Source: Parapedobacter composti
Lineage (GTDB): Bacteria > Bacteroidota > Bacteroidia > Sphingobacteriales > Sphingobacteriaceae
Direction of reading: 5' to 3'
NCBI RefSeq assembly: GCF_900112315.1
Contig: NZ_FOLL01000007.1
Span: forward strand, 124,001-188,000
Length of the DNA: 64,000 bases
The notes beneath the pieces are model-generated. The model searched no databases. It had not been told where the DNA came from and was given only the letters and a program-made list of their open reading frames with translations. Of the stretch, positions 45,401-53,780 are shown one piece after another. Every line of letters starts with the position of its first letter. The first letter of the stretch is position 1. The position numbers and the translations under genes were made by a program.

Positions 45401-45553
45401 CTGCGTTCCTCCGGCAACCCGTATACTTACCCCGCCAAGAGGTTCCCCCGCGGCATCGCGCACGGTTCCTTTTATTGACTTCGTCTGCCCAAAAACCCAA
45501 AGGGCTTGGCAAAGCGCAAACGTAATTAGACAAAGCTTCCTCATAGATATCAT
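42464..45553 (-). CDS. SusC/RagA TonB-dependent outer-membrane transporter (pair 1)
   Basis: 1029 residues. The signal peptide is about 4-23 (an ATG at codon 4, 45544, is an alternative start). The carboxypeptidase-like regulatory domain (about 26-100: GTVRDAAGEPLGGVSIRV), TonB-dependent plug (about 115-225: YGSRGSNGVIIVKTKG) and 22-strand barrel end in an aromatic residue (GLNVRF). It imports bound oligosaccharides with TonB energy. It follows the methylesterase gene by 13 bp and precedes SusD 1. The first pair is likely specific for one pectic fragment; which one cannot be read. Confidence 0.97.
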   Translation of the reverse strand: MISMRKLCLITFALCQALWVFGQTKSIKGTVRDAAGEPLGGVSIRVAGGTQGTSTAENGTFTLAVPASEGVVLEVRYLGFKAQEVPLGDQQVLDIVLEGEEAAMLDEAVAVGYGTVRKGDLTGAVGSVGSETLLARGTTSPMAALQGAVAGVDISNTSTRPGGGFNIQIRGQNSIQGGTPLYVVDGVVTDNIDFLNPADIEQMDVLKDASSTAIYGSRGSNGVIIVKTKGAGAPGALRTTVTYDGFYGVRTLARIPDFMDGREWVDFRTSAFYEYRDGRYVLPNPNVILQQSPLLERRLYEERYEDWLALGTQSGQQQNHYIGIGGSTEKLSYNLGVGYQNEEGNFINENLNRYNVKLSVEHRVSDRFSAGASVNMVHGIVNSGSEFGYRDILRMPPILYAYDDNGNLIAQPGIAAAIQGIGNFTSSPNPLNEINSGTEEIRRFDVLGNIFAELRPLDGLSIRSTFYPRLNRTRTGAYYGVVPGQRNQDQARQTNGEDFEWTWDNVVNYSRTFNSAHNLNVSLIQSAYKTRFEGIRMGSNNLPYPSWWYNIAAGETIKDAMGTSYSESALLSFAARANYDFRGKYLLTATIRYDGSSLLRDKWSAFPSAAVAWRISEEDFMQGSLVSDLKVRGSIGYSGNNNIEPFTAQLAPATNQIVWYDFGHDPVSGFMPGRPVNPVLTWERTRELNFGLDFGLLNGRISGTVDVYDKLSDKLLMDRSLAIESGVPSMTDNIGSVNNRGVEVGLNTVNIRKDQFEWTTGVVFAHNKNAIRTLYGKREDVPGQARFIGHPINVIYDYRIIGIWRMDQAAEAAEWGQQPGQAIAQDVDGNGAITGDDRVILGSVDPDWTGSITSNIRFKNWDFSFNLYARQGSFVADRFLEEFGPHNNQRGRPKINFDYYIPPNVTRYDWTTWGTSADGNPQATWGTSGEGNENARYPHYINRGPFYGNNGMYTDASFVKLRNIILGYSLPDALISKWGLSQLRVYANVLNPFVFTKYPGWDPEYATTALAEGNGPSNVTYQFGLNVRF

Positions 45554-45566
45554 ATTGTTGAATTGG

Positions 45567-46547
45567 TTATTTCTCTCCTCGGTGCACCGCTACGGGCACC
45601 CACCCGCGCAATACATGTTCAGCGGCATACACATCGGCCTGCCCGGTATCTGGCCTACTCATCCAACGCACCCGGTCAGTCACTGCTGCGCCCGCACCGG
45701 TGTTGCCGTGCTCTACATATTCAGCGGTGACTTCATTGATTTCCCTTCCCCAGTTGTGCCATCCTGCCGGATGGATGTGCCCTCCAAGCTCGCACCAGAC
45801 GAATGCCGTCTTCGCATAAGGCCGCCACGGCCGGCCGAGATATGCCGTTTTCACATCGTTGTCTGCGGTGAGCCGGCAGTTCCGGAAGACAAAGCCAAAA
45901 CGGGCTGTATCTGGGGTCGAAGCGGCTGTGATGTATGATCCTCCTGATTTACTATGAATCGTGCAAGCCTCAAAATAAGCCGTTGCCGCCCCGAAAATAA
46001 AGTCGGTCGTCCCCTCGATGTAACAGTTTTCATAATATTGCCGGCTCCCTGCCCGTTCGGGATAGAGCGTATCCTGATGCCCCAAAAAACGGCAGTTCCG
46101 GAAATAAACCCGGTCGGCGCTCACCCGCACCGCCACTGCCTGGCCAACAGGTCCGGCGCTGTTCTCAAAGGTGATATTTTCGGCATAGAAGCCGTCGCCA
46201 AAAACAAAGAAAGAAGCCGAACCTGACGTACCCATCGCTTCGCCGAACCGGTTCTTCCGGTCGGCGTAATCATCATAGGTCAATACCGTAGCCTTGGCGT
46301 CTTCTCCTATCAGGGAAACATTGGTTTTCGAAGACGGCAGCACCAACTTTTCGCGGTATACCCCCGGCCGGATACGGATAACCGTGCGCTGACGGCGCAT
46401 ATCCGGCACCGCCATCAGCGCTTCCTGCACCGAGCGGAAGTCACCCGTACCGTCCTGCGCTATCACCCATTCGGTAGTCTGCACGCCTGCGTCCAACCCC
46501 AATGGAATAAATAAAAAAACAAGGTAGAAACATTTCCAGTAGGACAT
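45567..46547 (-). CDS. Pectin methylesterase (CE8)
   Basis: 326 residues. The signal peptide is about 1-20. Right-handed beta-helix with all CE8 residues: Q136 (GPVGQAVAV), Q158 and D159 (GHQDTLY), D182 (TTDFIFG), and R/W of LGRPWRP. It removes methyl groups from homogalacturonan so lyases can cut. It is the first gene of the methylesterase-SusC-SusD-propeller-oxidoreductase-CE12 transcript. Its promoter (46612-46641) and the shared operator at 46668 lie in the divergent region with the GH43 gene. Confidence 0.96.
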   Translation of the reverse strand: MSYWKCFYLVFLFIPLGLDAGVQTTEWVIAQDGTGDFRSVQEALMAVPDMRRQRTVIRIRPGVYREKLVLPSSKTNVSLIGEDAKATVLTYDDYADRKNRFGEAMGTSGSASFFVFGDGFYAENITFENSAGPVGQAVAVRVSADRVYFRNCRFLGHQDTLYPERAGSRQYYENCYIEGTTDFIFGAATAYFEACTIHSKSGGSYITAASTPDTARFGFVFRNCRLTADNDVKTAYLGRPWRPYAKTAFVWCELGGHIHPAGWHNWGREINEVTAEYVEHGNTGAGAAVTDRVRWMSRPDTGQADVYAAEHVLRGWVPVAVHRGEK

Positions 46548-46611
46548 CGCAACGTAATAGATTCAACTAATTGGTGCAAGGCGCGGCTTATCCGCTGCGC
46601 CTACTCATCTA

Positions 46612-46641
46612 CAATTATAAGTGCATTCAGGCTTATCCAAA
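46612..46641 (-). promoter_or_regulatory. Predicted promoter of the CE8-SusC-SusD operon
   Basis: Minus strand: TTTG (46641-46638), 18 bp, then TATAATTG (46619-46612), one mismatch from TAnnTTTG. The -7 box starts 58.5 bp from the operator centre at 46677.5. Confidence 0.6.
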
Positions 46642-46667
46642 AGCATTGATCGGGGATAAATCTACGC

Positions 46668-46687
46668 AAACGATACCGGTATCGTTT
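46668..46687. promoter_or_regulatory. CCGG-centred operator, site 2 (shared divergent site)
   Basis: AAACGATACCGGTATCGTTT is a perfect 20-bp palindrome centred at 46677.5. It lies exactly midway between the -7 boxes of the two divergent transcripts (first T at 46619 and at 46736, 58.5 bp each way). Confidence 0.85.
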
Positions 46688-46735
46688 CCATATTTATTCG
46701 GCCACCAATTCCTTCCGATTTCCGATGGAACTCCT

Positions 46736-46743
46736 TATTCTTG
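46736..46743 (+). promoter_or_regulatory. Predicted -7 box of GH43-PL10 operon
   Basis: TATTCTTG differs from TAnnTTTG at one base. It lies 58.5 bp downstream of the site 2 centre and 40 bp before the GH43 start. The -33 region (TTCC) is poor, as expected for an activator-dependent promoter. Confidence 0.5.
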
Positions 46744-46783
46744 CATCAATGTGCTAATTGACAAACCAATAACGCTTGGCGTA

Positions 46784-48436
46784 ATGAATAAACTGATGAT
46801 CACCGCAGGGCTTATCGCCCTTTGTTGCAGAACGCATGTCTATGCCCAGGCCCCAGCAGACCAGCAGCCGTCTGCGGTGTGGGTAGCCGACCGCGGCGAT
46901 GGCACCTATAAAAACCCCATTCTGCATGCCGATTATTCCGACCCCGATGTGGTTCGGGTAGGGCGCGATTATTACATGACCGCTTCCAGCTTTGATGCCG
47001 TCCCCGGCCTGCCTATCCTGCACTCCCATGATCTGGTCAACTGGACGCTCGTGGGCCATGCGCTGCGGCGCCAGCCGCCGTACGACCATTTCAGCAAGAC
47101 CCAGCATGGCAACGGTGTATGGGCACCATCCATCCGTTACCACAACGGCGAATATTACATTTTCTGGGGCGACCCGGATTTCGGCATATACCGCGTAAAG
47201 ACCAAAGACCCGCAGGGCGAATGGGAGCCGCCGGTGCTGCTGGAAAGCGTCAAGGGCATCATTGACGTATGCCCCCTGTGGGACGACGACGGGCAGGCCT
47301 ACATCGCATACGCCTATGCCGGAAGCCGGTCAGGCATCAAGAGTGTCATCGCCATCAAGCGTATGGATGCCGAGGCTACCCGCACGCTGGACGAAGGGAC
47401 AATCATTTATGACGGCCATGAACTGGATCCGACGATAGAAGGACCGAAATTCTACAAACATCAAGGATATTACTACATCTTTGCACCCGGCGGGGGCGTC
47501 GCCACCGGCTGGCAGACCGTGCTGCGCGCCAAGCAGATCTACGGGCCTTACGAACGCCGCATGGTGATGCACCAGGGCAGTACCGCCATCAATGGCCCCC
47601 ACCAGGGAGGCTGGGTAGATACGCCCACGGGCGAACACTGGTTTATCCATTTCCAGGACAAAGGTGTATACGGACGGGTCACCCACCTGCAGCCCATGGA
47701 ATGGCGGAGCGACGGCTGGCCGGTCATCGGCACCGACCGCGAAGGAACGGGCCGCGGCGAACCCGTGCTCACCCACCGGAAACCGGACGTAGGCAATACC
47801 TATCCGGTGGCCACACCTGCCGAGAACGACGAGTTCAATGGCATACGCATGGGGCTGCAATGGCAGTGGCAGGCCAACCCCCAGGCCACCTGGGCATTCT
47901 GCTATCCGGAAAAAGGCGTGTTGCGCCTGTACGCCCAGCAAATTCCCGAAGATAGCCGCAACCTCTATGAAACCCCCAATGTGCTGATGCAGAAGTTCCC
48001 CGCACCGGCATTCACAGCCACGGCGAAAGTCGAGTTCGCACCCCATCCCGATAAGGTACTGGGTGAGCGCGCCGGACTGGTCGTCATGGGTCGCAGTTAC
48101 GCCGCCCTCGCACTGCAGAAAGACCCCGACGGCCTCTCGCTGGTACAAGGCATCGCCAATGGAGCGCACCAAGGCAAGCCGGAAAACGAGCAAGTGATTA
48201 CCCGGTTAGAAAACGGTTCGTTGTATCTGCGTGTATCCGTGGAAGAAGGTGGCCTGTGCCGCTTTTATTACAGCACGGACGGCACCACATACCGTGAAGC
48301 CGGGAAGCCATTCCAAGCCGTTGAAGGGCATTGGATAGGCGCCAAGGTCGGCCTCTTCAGCACCCGCACAACCACGATAAACGATGCTGGATGGATGGAC
48401 GTGGATTGGTTCCGAGTAACCCCGTTATTACCATAA
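46784..48436 (+). CDS. GH43 family glycoside hydrolase with C-terminal beta-sandwich
   Basis: 550 residues from the ATG at 46784. The open frame extends 71 codons upstream, but that part contains the operator and no signal peptide, so it is non-coding. The signal peptide is about 1-22. Five-bladed GH43 domain (about 42-330): base D53 in YSDPDVV, D161 in IIDVCPLWDDDG, acid E219 in TIEGPKF. A C-terminal concanavalin-like domain (about 350-550) is as in beta-xylosidase/arabinofuranosidase members. It probably removes arabinose or xylose side chains of pectin. First gene of the divergent pair with PL10. Confidence 0.92.
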   Translation: MNKLMITAGLIALCCRTHVYAQAPADQQPSAVWVADRGDGTYKNPILHADYSDPDVVRVGRDYYMTASSFDAVPGLPILHSHDLVNWTLVGHALRRQPPYDHFSKTQHGNGVWAPSIRYHNGEYYIFWGDPDFGIYRVKTKDPQGEWEPPVLLESVKGIIDVCPLWDDDGQAYIAYAYAGSRSGIKSVIAIKRMDAEATRTLDEGTIIYDGHELDPTIEGPKFYKHQGYYYIFAPGGGVATGWQTVLRAKQIYGPYERRMVMHQGSTAINGPHQGGWVDTPTGEHWFIHFQDKGVYGRVTHLQPMEWRSDGWPVIGTDREGTGRGEPVLTHRKPDVGNTYPVATPAENDEFNGIRMGLQWQWQANPQATWAFCYPEKGVLRLYAQQIPEDSRNLYETPNVLMQKFPAPAFTATAKVEFAPHPDKVLGERAGLVVMGRSYAALALQKDPDGLSLVQGIANGAHQGKPENEQVITRLENGSLYLRVSVEEGGLCRFYYSTDGTTYREAGKPFQAVEGHWIGAKVGLFSTRTTTINDAGWMDVDWFRVTPLLP

Positions 48437-48443
48437 ACATACA

Positions 48444-49505
48444 ATGGCTACAACAAACAACGTACTTACGCGCCACCTTTGGCACATCATAACCGTACTT
48501 GCTGCGGCGATAGGCACCGCAGCGGCCCAGCCACCGGCAACAGACAGCATAGCTGAACGGATGCTGGTGCTCCAGCGCTCGTACGGCGGCTGGTCAAAAA
48601 CATTCAACGGCAAAGCTGCAGATTACCGCAAGCCGTTTGATGACGCCGCGCTCCGGCTGGCCGGGGAGCAAAAGGACGCCCGTGATGCCACCATTGACAA
48701 TGGTGCCACATCCAAGGAAATCACCTATCTATTGGATGCCTATCAGAAAACCGGCAACGCCCGGTACGCCGATGCCGCCAGGCGCGGGGTTGATTACCTG
48801 CTGGAGGCCCAGTACCCCGGCGGGGGGTGGCCCCAATACTATCCAGACGCCCGCCTGTACCGCTCGCAGATTACCTATAATGACGATGCCATCATCAACG
48901 TGCTGAACCTGCTGAAGGCCATCGCCGACGGCATCCATGGCGATGTGTTCGACACGGATTACCGCAAAAAAGCCCAGCATGCCGTTGACCGGGGCGTGCA
49001 GAATATCCTCGCCACGCAAGTGGTCATCAAAAAGCGAAAAACCATTTGGGCTGCCCAATACGACAAGGATACGCTAAAGCCCGCCACGGCGCGGGCCTAT
49101 GAGCTTCCCTCCCTGGCGACGTCGGAATCGGCCAACATCCTGATGTTCCTGATGGCGCTGGAACAACCCAGCGAAGCGGTAAAACAAGCCGTCCACAGCG
49201 GCGTACGCTGGTTTACGGAACACGATATCGAAGGATACACCACCAAAATCGTCGAAGCGCCGGAGCAACCCACCAAGAAAGACCGCGTATTGGTCGAAGC
49301 CCCCGGCGAAGTCATCTGGGCACGGTTCTACGATCTAAAAAAGCAGCGTCCCCTGTTCGCCGGCCGGGATGGCCGCCCCCGCAAACGGCTCGACCAAGTG
49401 GAAAACGAACGGCGGGTGGGCTACTCATGGTATGGCGGATGGGGCGATAAAGTGCTCAATCGTTACCGGAAATGGACTAAAGTACACGGTCCAGAAACCC
49501 CGTAA
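48444..49505 (+). CDS. Pectate lyase, family PL10
   Basis: 353 residues. The signal peptide is about 1-28 (GTAAAQ). PL10 hallmarks are GGWSKTFNG, DNGATSKEITYLLDAYQKTG, YPGGGWPQYYP, ITYNDDAIINVLNLL, and the C-terminal RRVGYSWYGGWGDK. It cleaves demethylated homogalacturonan by beta-elimination, giving unsaturated ends for GH105. It starts 7 bp after the GH43 gene. Its 3' end overlaps the convergent esterase-fusion gene by 29 bp. Confidence 0.95.
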   Translation: MATTNNVLTRHLWHIITVLAAAIGTAAAQPPATDSIAERMLVLQRSYGGWSKTFNGKAADYRKPFDDAALRLAGEQKDARDATIDNGATSKEITYLLDAYQKTGNARYADAARRGVDYLLEAQYPGGGWPQYYPDARLYRSQITYNDDAIINVLNLLKAIADGIHGDVFDTDYRKKAQHAVDRGVQNILATQVVIKKRKTIWAAQYDKDTLKPATARAYELPSLATSESANILMFLMALEQPSEAVKQAVHSGVRWFTEHDIEGYTTKIVEAPEQPTKKDRVLVEAPGEVIWARFYDLKKQRPLFAGRDGRPRKRLDQVENERRVGYSWYGGWGDKVLNRYRKWTKVHGPETP

Positions 49506-51393
49506 TCGCATTGAGCGTCGGCGTAAACCAAGGTTCGAAAAAGCAGAACGCATGCGGGGCATCCGCAAACACCTTCGTTTCATGGTAGATACCGTGGCTA
49601 TCCAGCACCCGGTTGAAGTCGTCCCGCCCCGCGTGCATGCGGTCCACCGAGCTGTTGACGAACAGCGTTGGCGGTGTCTCGGCCGAGACGTAGGTAAGTG
49701 CCGATGCCTGCCGCCACAGATCGGGCCGCTCAAACTTGGAATAACCGAACCAGCGGGTTGCAGACGACGTGGACTTGGTGTCGTTGCCTTCGCCTGACTC
49801 CGGGTGAACGAAAGCCAGGATGCCATCGATATCGATGATAGCCTGCACGCGGTCGTCCCCTACCTCACTGCAATGCTCCGTAAACACGGGATTTCCGGCC
49901 GTCGTTCCCGCCAGTGCCGCGAGTTGCCCCCCTGCAGAAAAACCCAGCACCGCAACTTTTTCAGGGTTGATGCTCAGGCTGTCCGCCCGGTGGCGCATCC
50001 AGCCCAGCGCCGCCTTCACGTCGCACACCGCCGCAGGGTAAAGTGCATGCGTAGACAAGCGGTAGTCAATGGCCACAGCGGTATAGCCGGCCTCCGCCAG
50101 GCCCTCCGCCAACGGTGCCAGCTGCGCCTTATTGCCGCTCTGCCAGCCACCGCCGAAGAGTAGCAGTACCGCGGGGGCTTCCTTCCCGCCTCCCTGCGCC
50201 GGATAAATATCCGCCGTGAGCACCGTACCCTCAATATGGCGGTACGGCACGTCGCGCATCACCCGTGTGCCCGCCCGCCCCGCCCGCGCCAGGCGGATCT
50301 GCGGATACACTTCGGCCAGCCGGGCCAGCTCCCGCTCCGGCGTAAAGCCGGTGTCACGTACGCCGGTCAGCCCGTCCGTGCGCTGCACCACCGCCGAAGG
50401 GCGCCAGCCGGCAAACACCGTGTCCAATGCATAACGCCAAACTTCTGCATCGGCCAGCTGCCTTGCCCAGCTCACCCGCGTTTCCGGGCTGGCCCCCTCG
50501 CCCCAGCTACCATATTCGGCATAAAACACCGTCTTTTCCTTATCGGGGAAAAACGCATCCCCCTTCCACGGATCCCAGCCCGCTTTGGCGATATGCGGCC
50601 CCAGTTCGCAATGGATAAAAACGGTCTGGGCAAACGGCCGCCACGGCCGGCCGAGGAACACCCGGTCCATCCCTTCGGCCGCCACCAGCCGGCAGTTCAG
50701 GAAAACAAAGCCGAACGCCTGATGTTCCGCCGTCGATGCCGCCGTGATGTATGAGTTGCGCAGGCTGCGCACGGTGCATCGGCTGAATACCGCCGTAGCC
50801 TCTCCGAAAATAAAATCTGTGGTACCCTCAATCAGGCAATTCCGGTAATACTGGCGGCCTTTTGCGGCATATAACGTATCCTGATGCCCCAGAATATCAC
50901 AGTCCACCACCTCACAGCGGTCGCCCTCGATGTGCAGCGCCACGGCCTGCCCCACCGGTCCGGCGGTATTCTGCACGGTCAGGTTTTCCAGTATGCAATC
51001 GTCCGCCTGCACCAGAACCGTATAGGACGTATAGGTGTTAAAGACCTCGCCCGAGAAATCACCGTTTGTAATCACCGTTTTTCCGCGATCTTGTCCCTTG
51101 ATATGGATATTTTTCTTCCACGAAGGGATGACCAGTTTTTCGCGGTACACGCCGTTCTTCACGATGATGGTTGCCCGGGCCTGCGAATGGTCGCGCACCG
51201 CATTTACAGCTTCCTGTATGGAGGCAAAGTCGCCCGTGCCATCCTGCGCCACCACAAACTGCTGGATAACCGCCTGTGGTTGTGCAGATAGGTGCGCAAC
51301 GAAGCACCCTACCGCCAAGGTCAGTGCAAGAAAAATAACCTTCAAAAACCTTCCGTGGCCAGCATGACCTTTTCGTCCAGGATATTCTCCCAT
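49477..51393 (-). CDS. Two-domain pectin esterase: CE8 methylesterase fused to alpha/beta-hydrolase esterase
   Basis: 638 residues from ATG 51393. A TTG at 51345, overlapping the upstream stop as TTGA, would begin right at the signal peptide (LKVIFLALTLAV) and is a strong alternative. CE8 domain (about 42-330): Q149, Q171-D172 (GHQDTLY), D193 (TTDFIFG), R249/W251 (LGRPWRP). Linker about 340-385. Alpha/beta-hydrolase domain (about 385-638): nucleophile S486 in GFSAGGQ, D584, H614. The oxyanion HGGGW motif reads F413-GGGW here. Probably removes both methyl and acetyl groups from pectin. It is the last gene of the SusCD 2 operon. Confidence 0.9.
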   Translation of the reverse strand: MGEYPGRKGHAGHGRFLKVIFLALTLAVGCFVAHLSAQPQAVIQQFVVAQDGTGDFASIQEAVNAVRDHSQARATIIVKNGVYREKLVIPSWKKNIHIKGQDRGKTVITNGDFSGEVFNTYTSYTVLVQADDCILENLTVQNTAGPVGQAVALHIEGDRCEVVDCDILGHQDTLYAAKGRQYYRNCLIEGTTDFIFGEATAVFSRCTVRSLRNSYITAASTAEHQAFGFVFLNCRLVAAEGMDRVFLGRPWRPFAQTVFIHCELGPHIAKAGWDPWKGDAFFPDKEKTVFYAEYGSWGEGASPETRVSWARQLADAEVWRYALDTVFAGWRPSAVVQRTDGLTGVRDTGFTPERELARLAEVYPQIRLARAGRAGTRVMRDVPYRHIEGTVLTADIYPAQGGGKEAPAVLLLFGGGWQSGNKAQLAPLAEGLAEAGYTAVAIDYRLSTHALYPAAVCDVKAALGWMRHRADSLSINPEKVAVLGFSAGGQLAALAGTTAGNPVFTEHCSEVGDDRVQAIIDIDGILAFVHPESGEGNDTKSTSSATRWFGYSKFERPDLWRQASALTYVSAETPPTLFVNSSVDRMHAGRDDFNRVLDSHGIYHETKVFADAPHAFCFFEPWFTPTLNAITGFLDRVL

Positions 51394-52238
51394 AGCTGCT
51401 CTTTCGTTTTGTTGTGTCTCGCCCTTCCTTTATCGATAAATCCCCAATTTTCCTCAAACAGAAAATAAAAATCGTAGGAGCCCCCTACTATCCCCTTGCC
51501 GGGCATATAGACAAACCGGTCTATGCCCCGGTGGATGTTGAGGCCATCGTGGTTCCGCCAGTCGGTGAACGTCCAGAACCGGTAGGCCTTCTCCCCCTGC
51601 CATTCAAACACCTCAGACAAATACTCCCGCTGAAGAAGCCACCATTCGGGGAGATACGTCCAGGGGAGCCTCACATCGAGCGGAAACCACCGTTGTCCGG
51701 GCTTGCCAAAACCGGGTTCGTCCTGGTACAGCGCTGCCATCTCCCGGATGGTCAATGGCGACTGTCCGGTATTCACCGTTCCGTACGGCGAATTGAATAT
51801 GGAAGAATAGCTTACCAAATGGAAAAATTCGGTTAAGCAATGGGTGCTTTTATAGTGCCTGCCGTTATCGGACTTTATCAGACCAAAGCGCAGTGTTTTC
51901 TTATCGCCGCTGTTTCCTGACATGAGCCTTGCACTCATGGTCCGGCGGAAACCATGCTCATCAAAAAGCTCCTCACGGATAGTATCGATATTCACCTCAC
52001 TCCAATTTGCATCGCCGTAAAAATTAGGTAGCATAGAAAACAGGATAAGCCCCTCGCCAAAAACGTTGTACAGCTTGATGGTTTCATCCACGCCGTAGAG
52101 CTCCTGCGCACTGAGTGTGTAATGTTTAACCTGATACAGGCTGTCCAGCATATCCAGCATGATGTATCTTTTCTCTTTGGCCACGGAGCAGACCAGCGGT
52201 CCACAGCAACAAGCAATAAAAAATATGAGCTTTTTCAT
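51342..52238 (-). CDS. Secreted protein of unknown function in pectin operon
   Basis: 298 residues from the ATG at 52238 (MKKLIFFIACCCGPLVCSVAKEKR); an in-frame ATG at 52265 lacks the immediate signal sequence. The N-terminal hydrophobic stretch is a signal peptide, or an odd lipoprotein signal with cysteines C10-C12 and C17. The rest is soluble and rich in aromatic residues (WWLLQREYLSEVFEWQGEKAYRFW, FVYMPGKGIVGGSYDFYFLFE). No domain or catalytic motif was recognised. It sits between the PL1 lyase and the esterase fusion, so a role with pectin is possible but not shown. Confidence 0.75.
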   Translation of the reverse strand: MKKLIFFIACCCGPLVCSVAKEKRYIMLDMLDSLYQVKHYTLSAQELYGVDETIKLYNVFGEGLILFSMLPNFYGDANWSEVNIDTIREELFDEHGFRRTMSARLMSGNSGDKKTLRFGLIKSDNGRHYKSTHCLTEFFHLVSYSSIFNSPYGTVNTGQSPLTIREMAALYQDEPGFGKPGQRWFPLDVRLPWTYLPEWWLLQREYLSEVFEWQGEKAYRFWTFTDWRNHDGLNIHRGIDRFVYMPGKGIVGGSYDFYFLFEENWGFIDKGRARHNKTKEQLWENILDEKVMLATEGF

Positions 52239-52275
52239 TGTCCCACCCAATATACGTGTCGGCATCCTGTTCCCT

Positions 52276-53769
52276 TCACCGCTTCATCACTTCCTCTACC
52301 AAACTGTTGATATAAACCTCCAGGTTATCGTATGCTGTACTCAGGTCGCGCCCGTTGGCCTGAAACTTGGCTGGATCGAGCCCCTTAGCGCGCTTCCAAT
52401 CGTCCGCGATGCCGTCTCCCGACTGGTTTGGAGGGTATTCGCCCGCTCGTAGGATAGGCCAGCCGCCCACGTCGTCCTGCGAGTCAATGATGCCGTTGGT
52501 GCTTCCGCGTGATCCTTCATGGGTATACACGCCGCGGCGCACATCGTCAACCACGCGAACATCCAGCGCATCGCGCTTCAAGCTGGCTCCTGCGTGGCTG
52601 AGCACCGCCTCGTAAGCGGCGGTTGCGGCCTGCGTTTCCACCCCATTATGCGGCCCCAGGTGATGCACATGCGGTTCGGCCCTCCGCATCACCGCCTTGT
52701 CCGACTCACTCACCGGCACATACCGGCTGTGGAACTGGTTATATACACCATGCGTCCAGTTATCGGCCGTGGCACGGGCGCTTCCGTCCACATGGTTTCC
52801 ATCGATGTAGAATTTACCCCAGATGCCATACACTTCCGTTCCTTCGTTATTGTTTTTGTCTATCGATATAATCCGCTCTGCACGGCTGCTGCGGGTGGCG
52901 GGGCCCGGTTTGTAGTAATTATTGACGATGTTCACGTTCATTGCTTCACCGCCATACATGCTGTTGCCGTCCCAATTGTATACCACATTGTTGCGGATAT
53001 CCGTCAGATTGGTCAGCGCAAACGCGCTGCCAGCCGTTTCGCCCAGACGCGGGTTCCGGCTATCGTGATGCGCCAGCAGGTTATGGTGAAAGGATGCATA
53101 GCGACCGCCCCAGATGCCGCCGTAGCCGTGTGCGCCTTTTTCATGCACCGAGTTGCGCAGGCTTTCGGAAATGATGCACCACTGCAATGTTGTATACTCG
53201 TTGTTGTACATAGACACGCATTCATCGGTCGACCAGCTCATCGAGCAATGGTCTACAATGATGTGTTTATGACCGCGTGCTTCTAGGGCGTCGCCTTCGG
53301 CTTCTCCCCTGTCGCCCATGCGGAAGCGCATGAACCGGATAATCACATTATCGGCTTGAATAATCACGGGATAATGTTGTATGCAGATGCCATCGCCCGG
53401 TGCGGTCTGTCCCGCGATGGTGACATCACCGTTGCGTATCCGCAAGGGTGATGTCAGCGCGATATTGCCGGCCACCTTAAACAGGATGTACCGTGCCCCG
53501 CTCTGGTTGATGGCGTGCCGCAGCGTCCCCGGCGTGCCGTCGTCCGTAAGCTTGGTAACGAACAGCACCTTGCCGCCCCGGCCGCCCGTGGCATCGCGCC
53601 CGAACCCTTCGGCCCCCGGAAAAGCCAGCGCTTCTTCCACTACAGGATCCGGCCCTTCGGGGTCCCCGTCATCTTCACCGCCAATGGTGCCGCCTTTTTT
53701 GCAGGCAATCAGTACGATGACGATAAGCGTCATGGTCCATACGCGATTCTTTCTAATTGCTACCTTCAT
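52276..53769 (-). CDS. Pectate lyase family 1 (PL1) lipoprotein
   Basis: 497 residues from the ATG at 53769; the frame extends 38 codons into the neighbouring gene and is not used. The lipobox LIVIVLIAC lipidates C23, followed by an acidic linker (GGEDDGDPEGPDP). Parallel beta-helix with PL1-type segments: AFPGAEGFGRDATGGRGG, TLRHAINQSGARYILFKVAG, HIIVDHCSMSWSTDE, and the catalytic-arginine region HHDSRNPRLG. It cuts demethylated pectin at the cell surface. It lies 11 bp after the DUF5123-type lipoprotein gene. Confidence 0.93.
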   Translation of the reverse strand: MKVAIRKNRVWTMTLIVIVLIACKKGGTIGGEDDGDPEGPDPVVEEALAFPGAEGFGRDATGGRGGKVLFVTKLTDDGTPGTLRHAINQSGARYILFKVAGNIALTSPLRIRNGDVTIAGQTAPGDGICIQHYPVIIQADNVIIRFMRFRMGDRGEAEGDALEARGHKHIIVDHCSMSWSTDECVSMYNNEYTTLQWCIISESLRNSVHEKGAHGYGGIWGGRYASFHHNLLAHHDSRNPRLGETAGSAFALTNLTDIRNNVVYNWDGNSMYGGEAMNVNIVNNYYKPGPATRSSRAERIISIDKNNNEGTEVYGIWGKFYIDGNHVDGSARATADNWTHGVYNQFHSRYVPVSESDKAVMRRAEPHVHHLGPHNGVETQAATAAYEAVLSHAGASLKRDALDVRVVDDVRRGVYTHEGSRGSTNGIIDSQDDVGGWPILRAGEYPPNQSGDGIADDWKRAKGLDPAKFQANGRDLSTAYDNLEVYINSLVEEVMKR

Positions 53770-53780
53770 TTTTCTACGTT

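Noticed and set aside
46571-46783. 71-codon upstream extension of the GH43 frame
   Set aside because: It covers the palindromic operator and predicted promoter, and the signal peptide begins only at the ATG at 46784.
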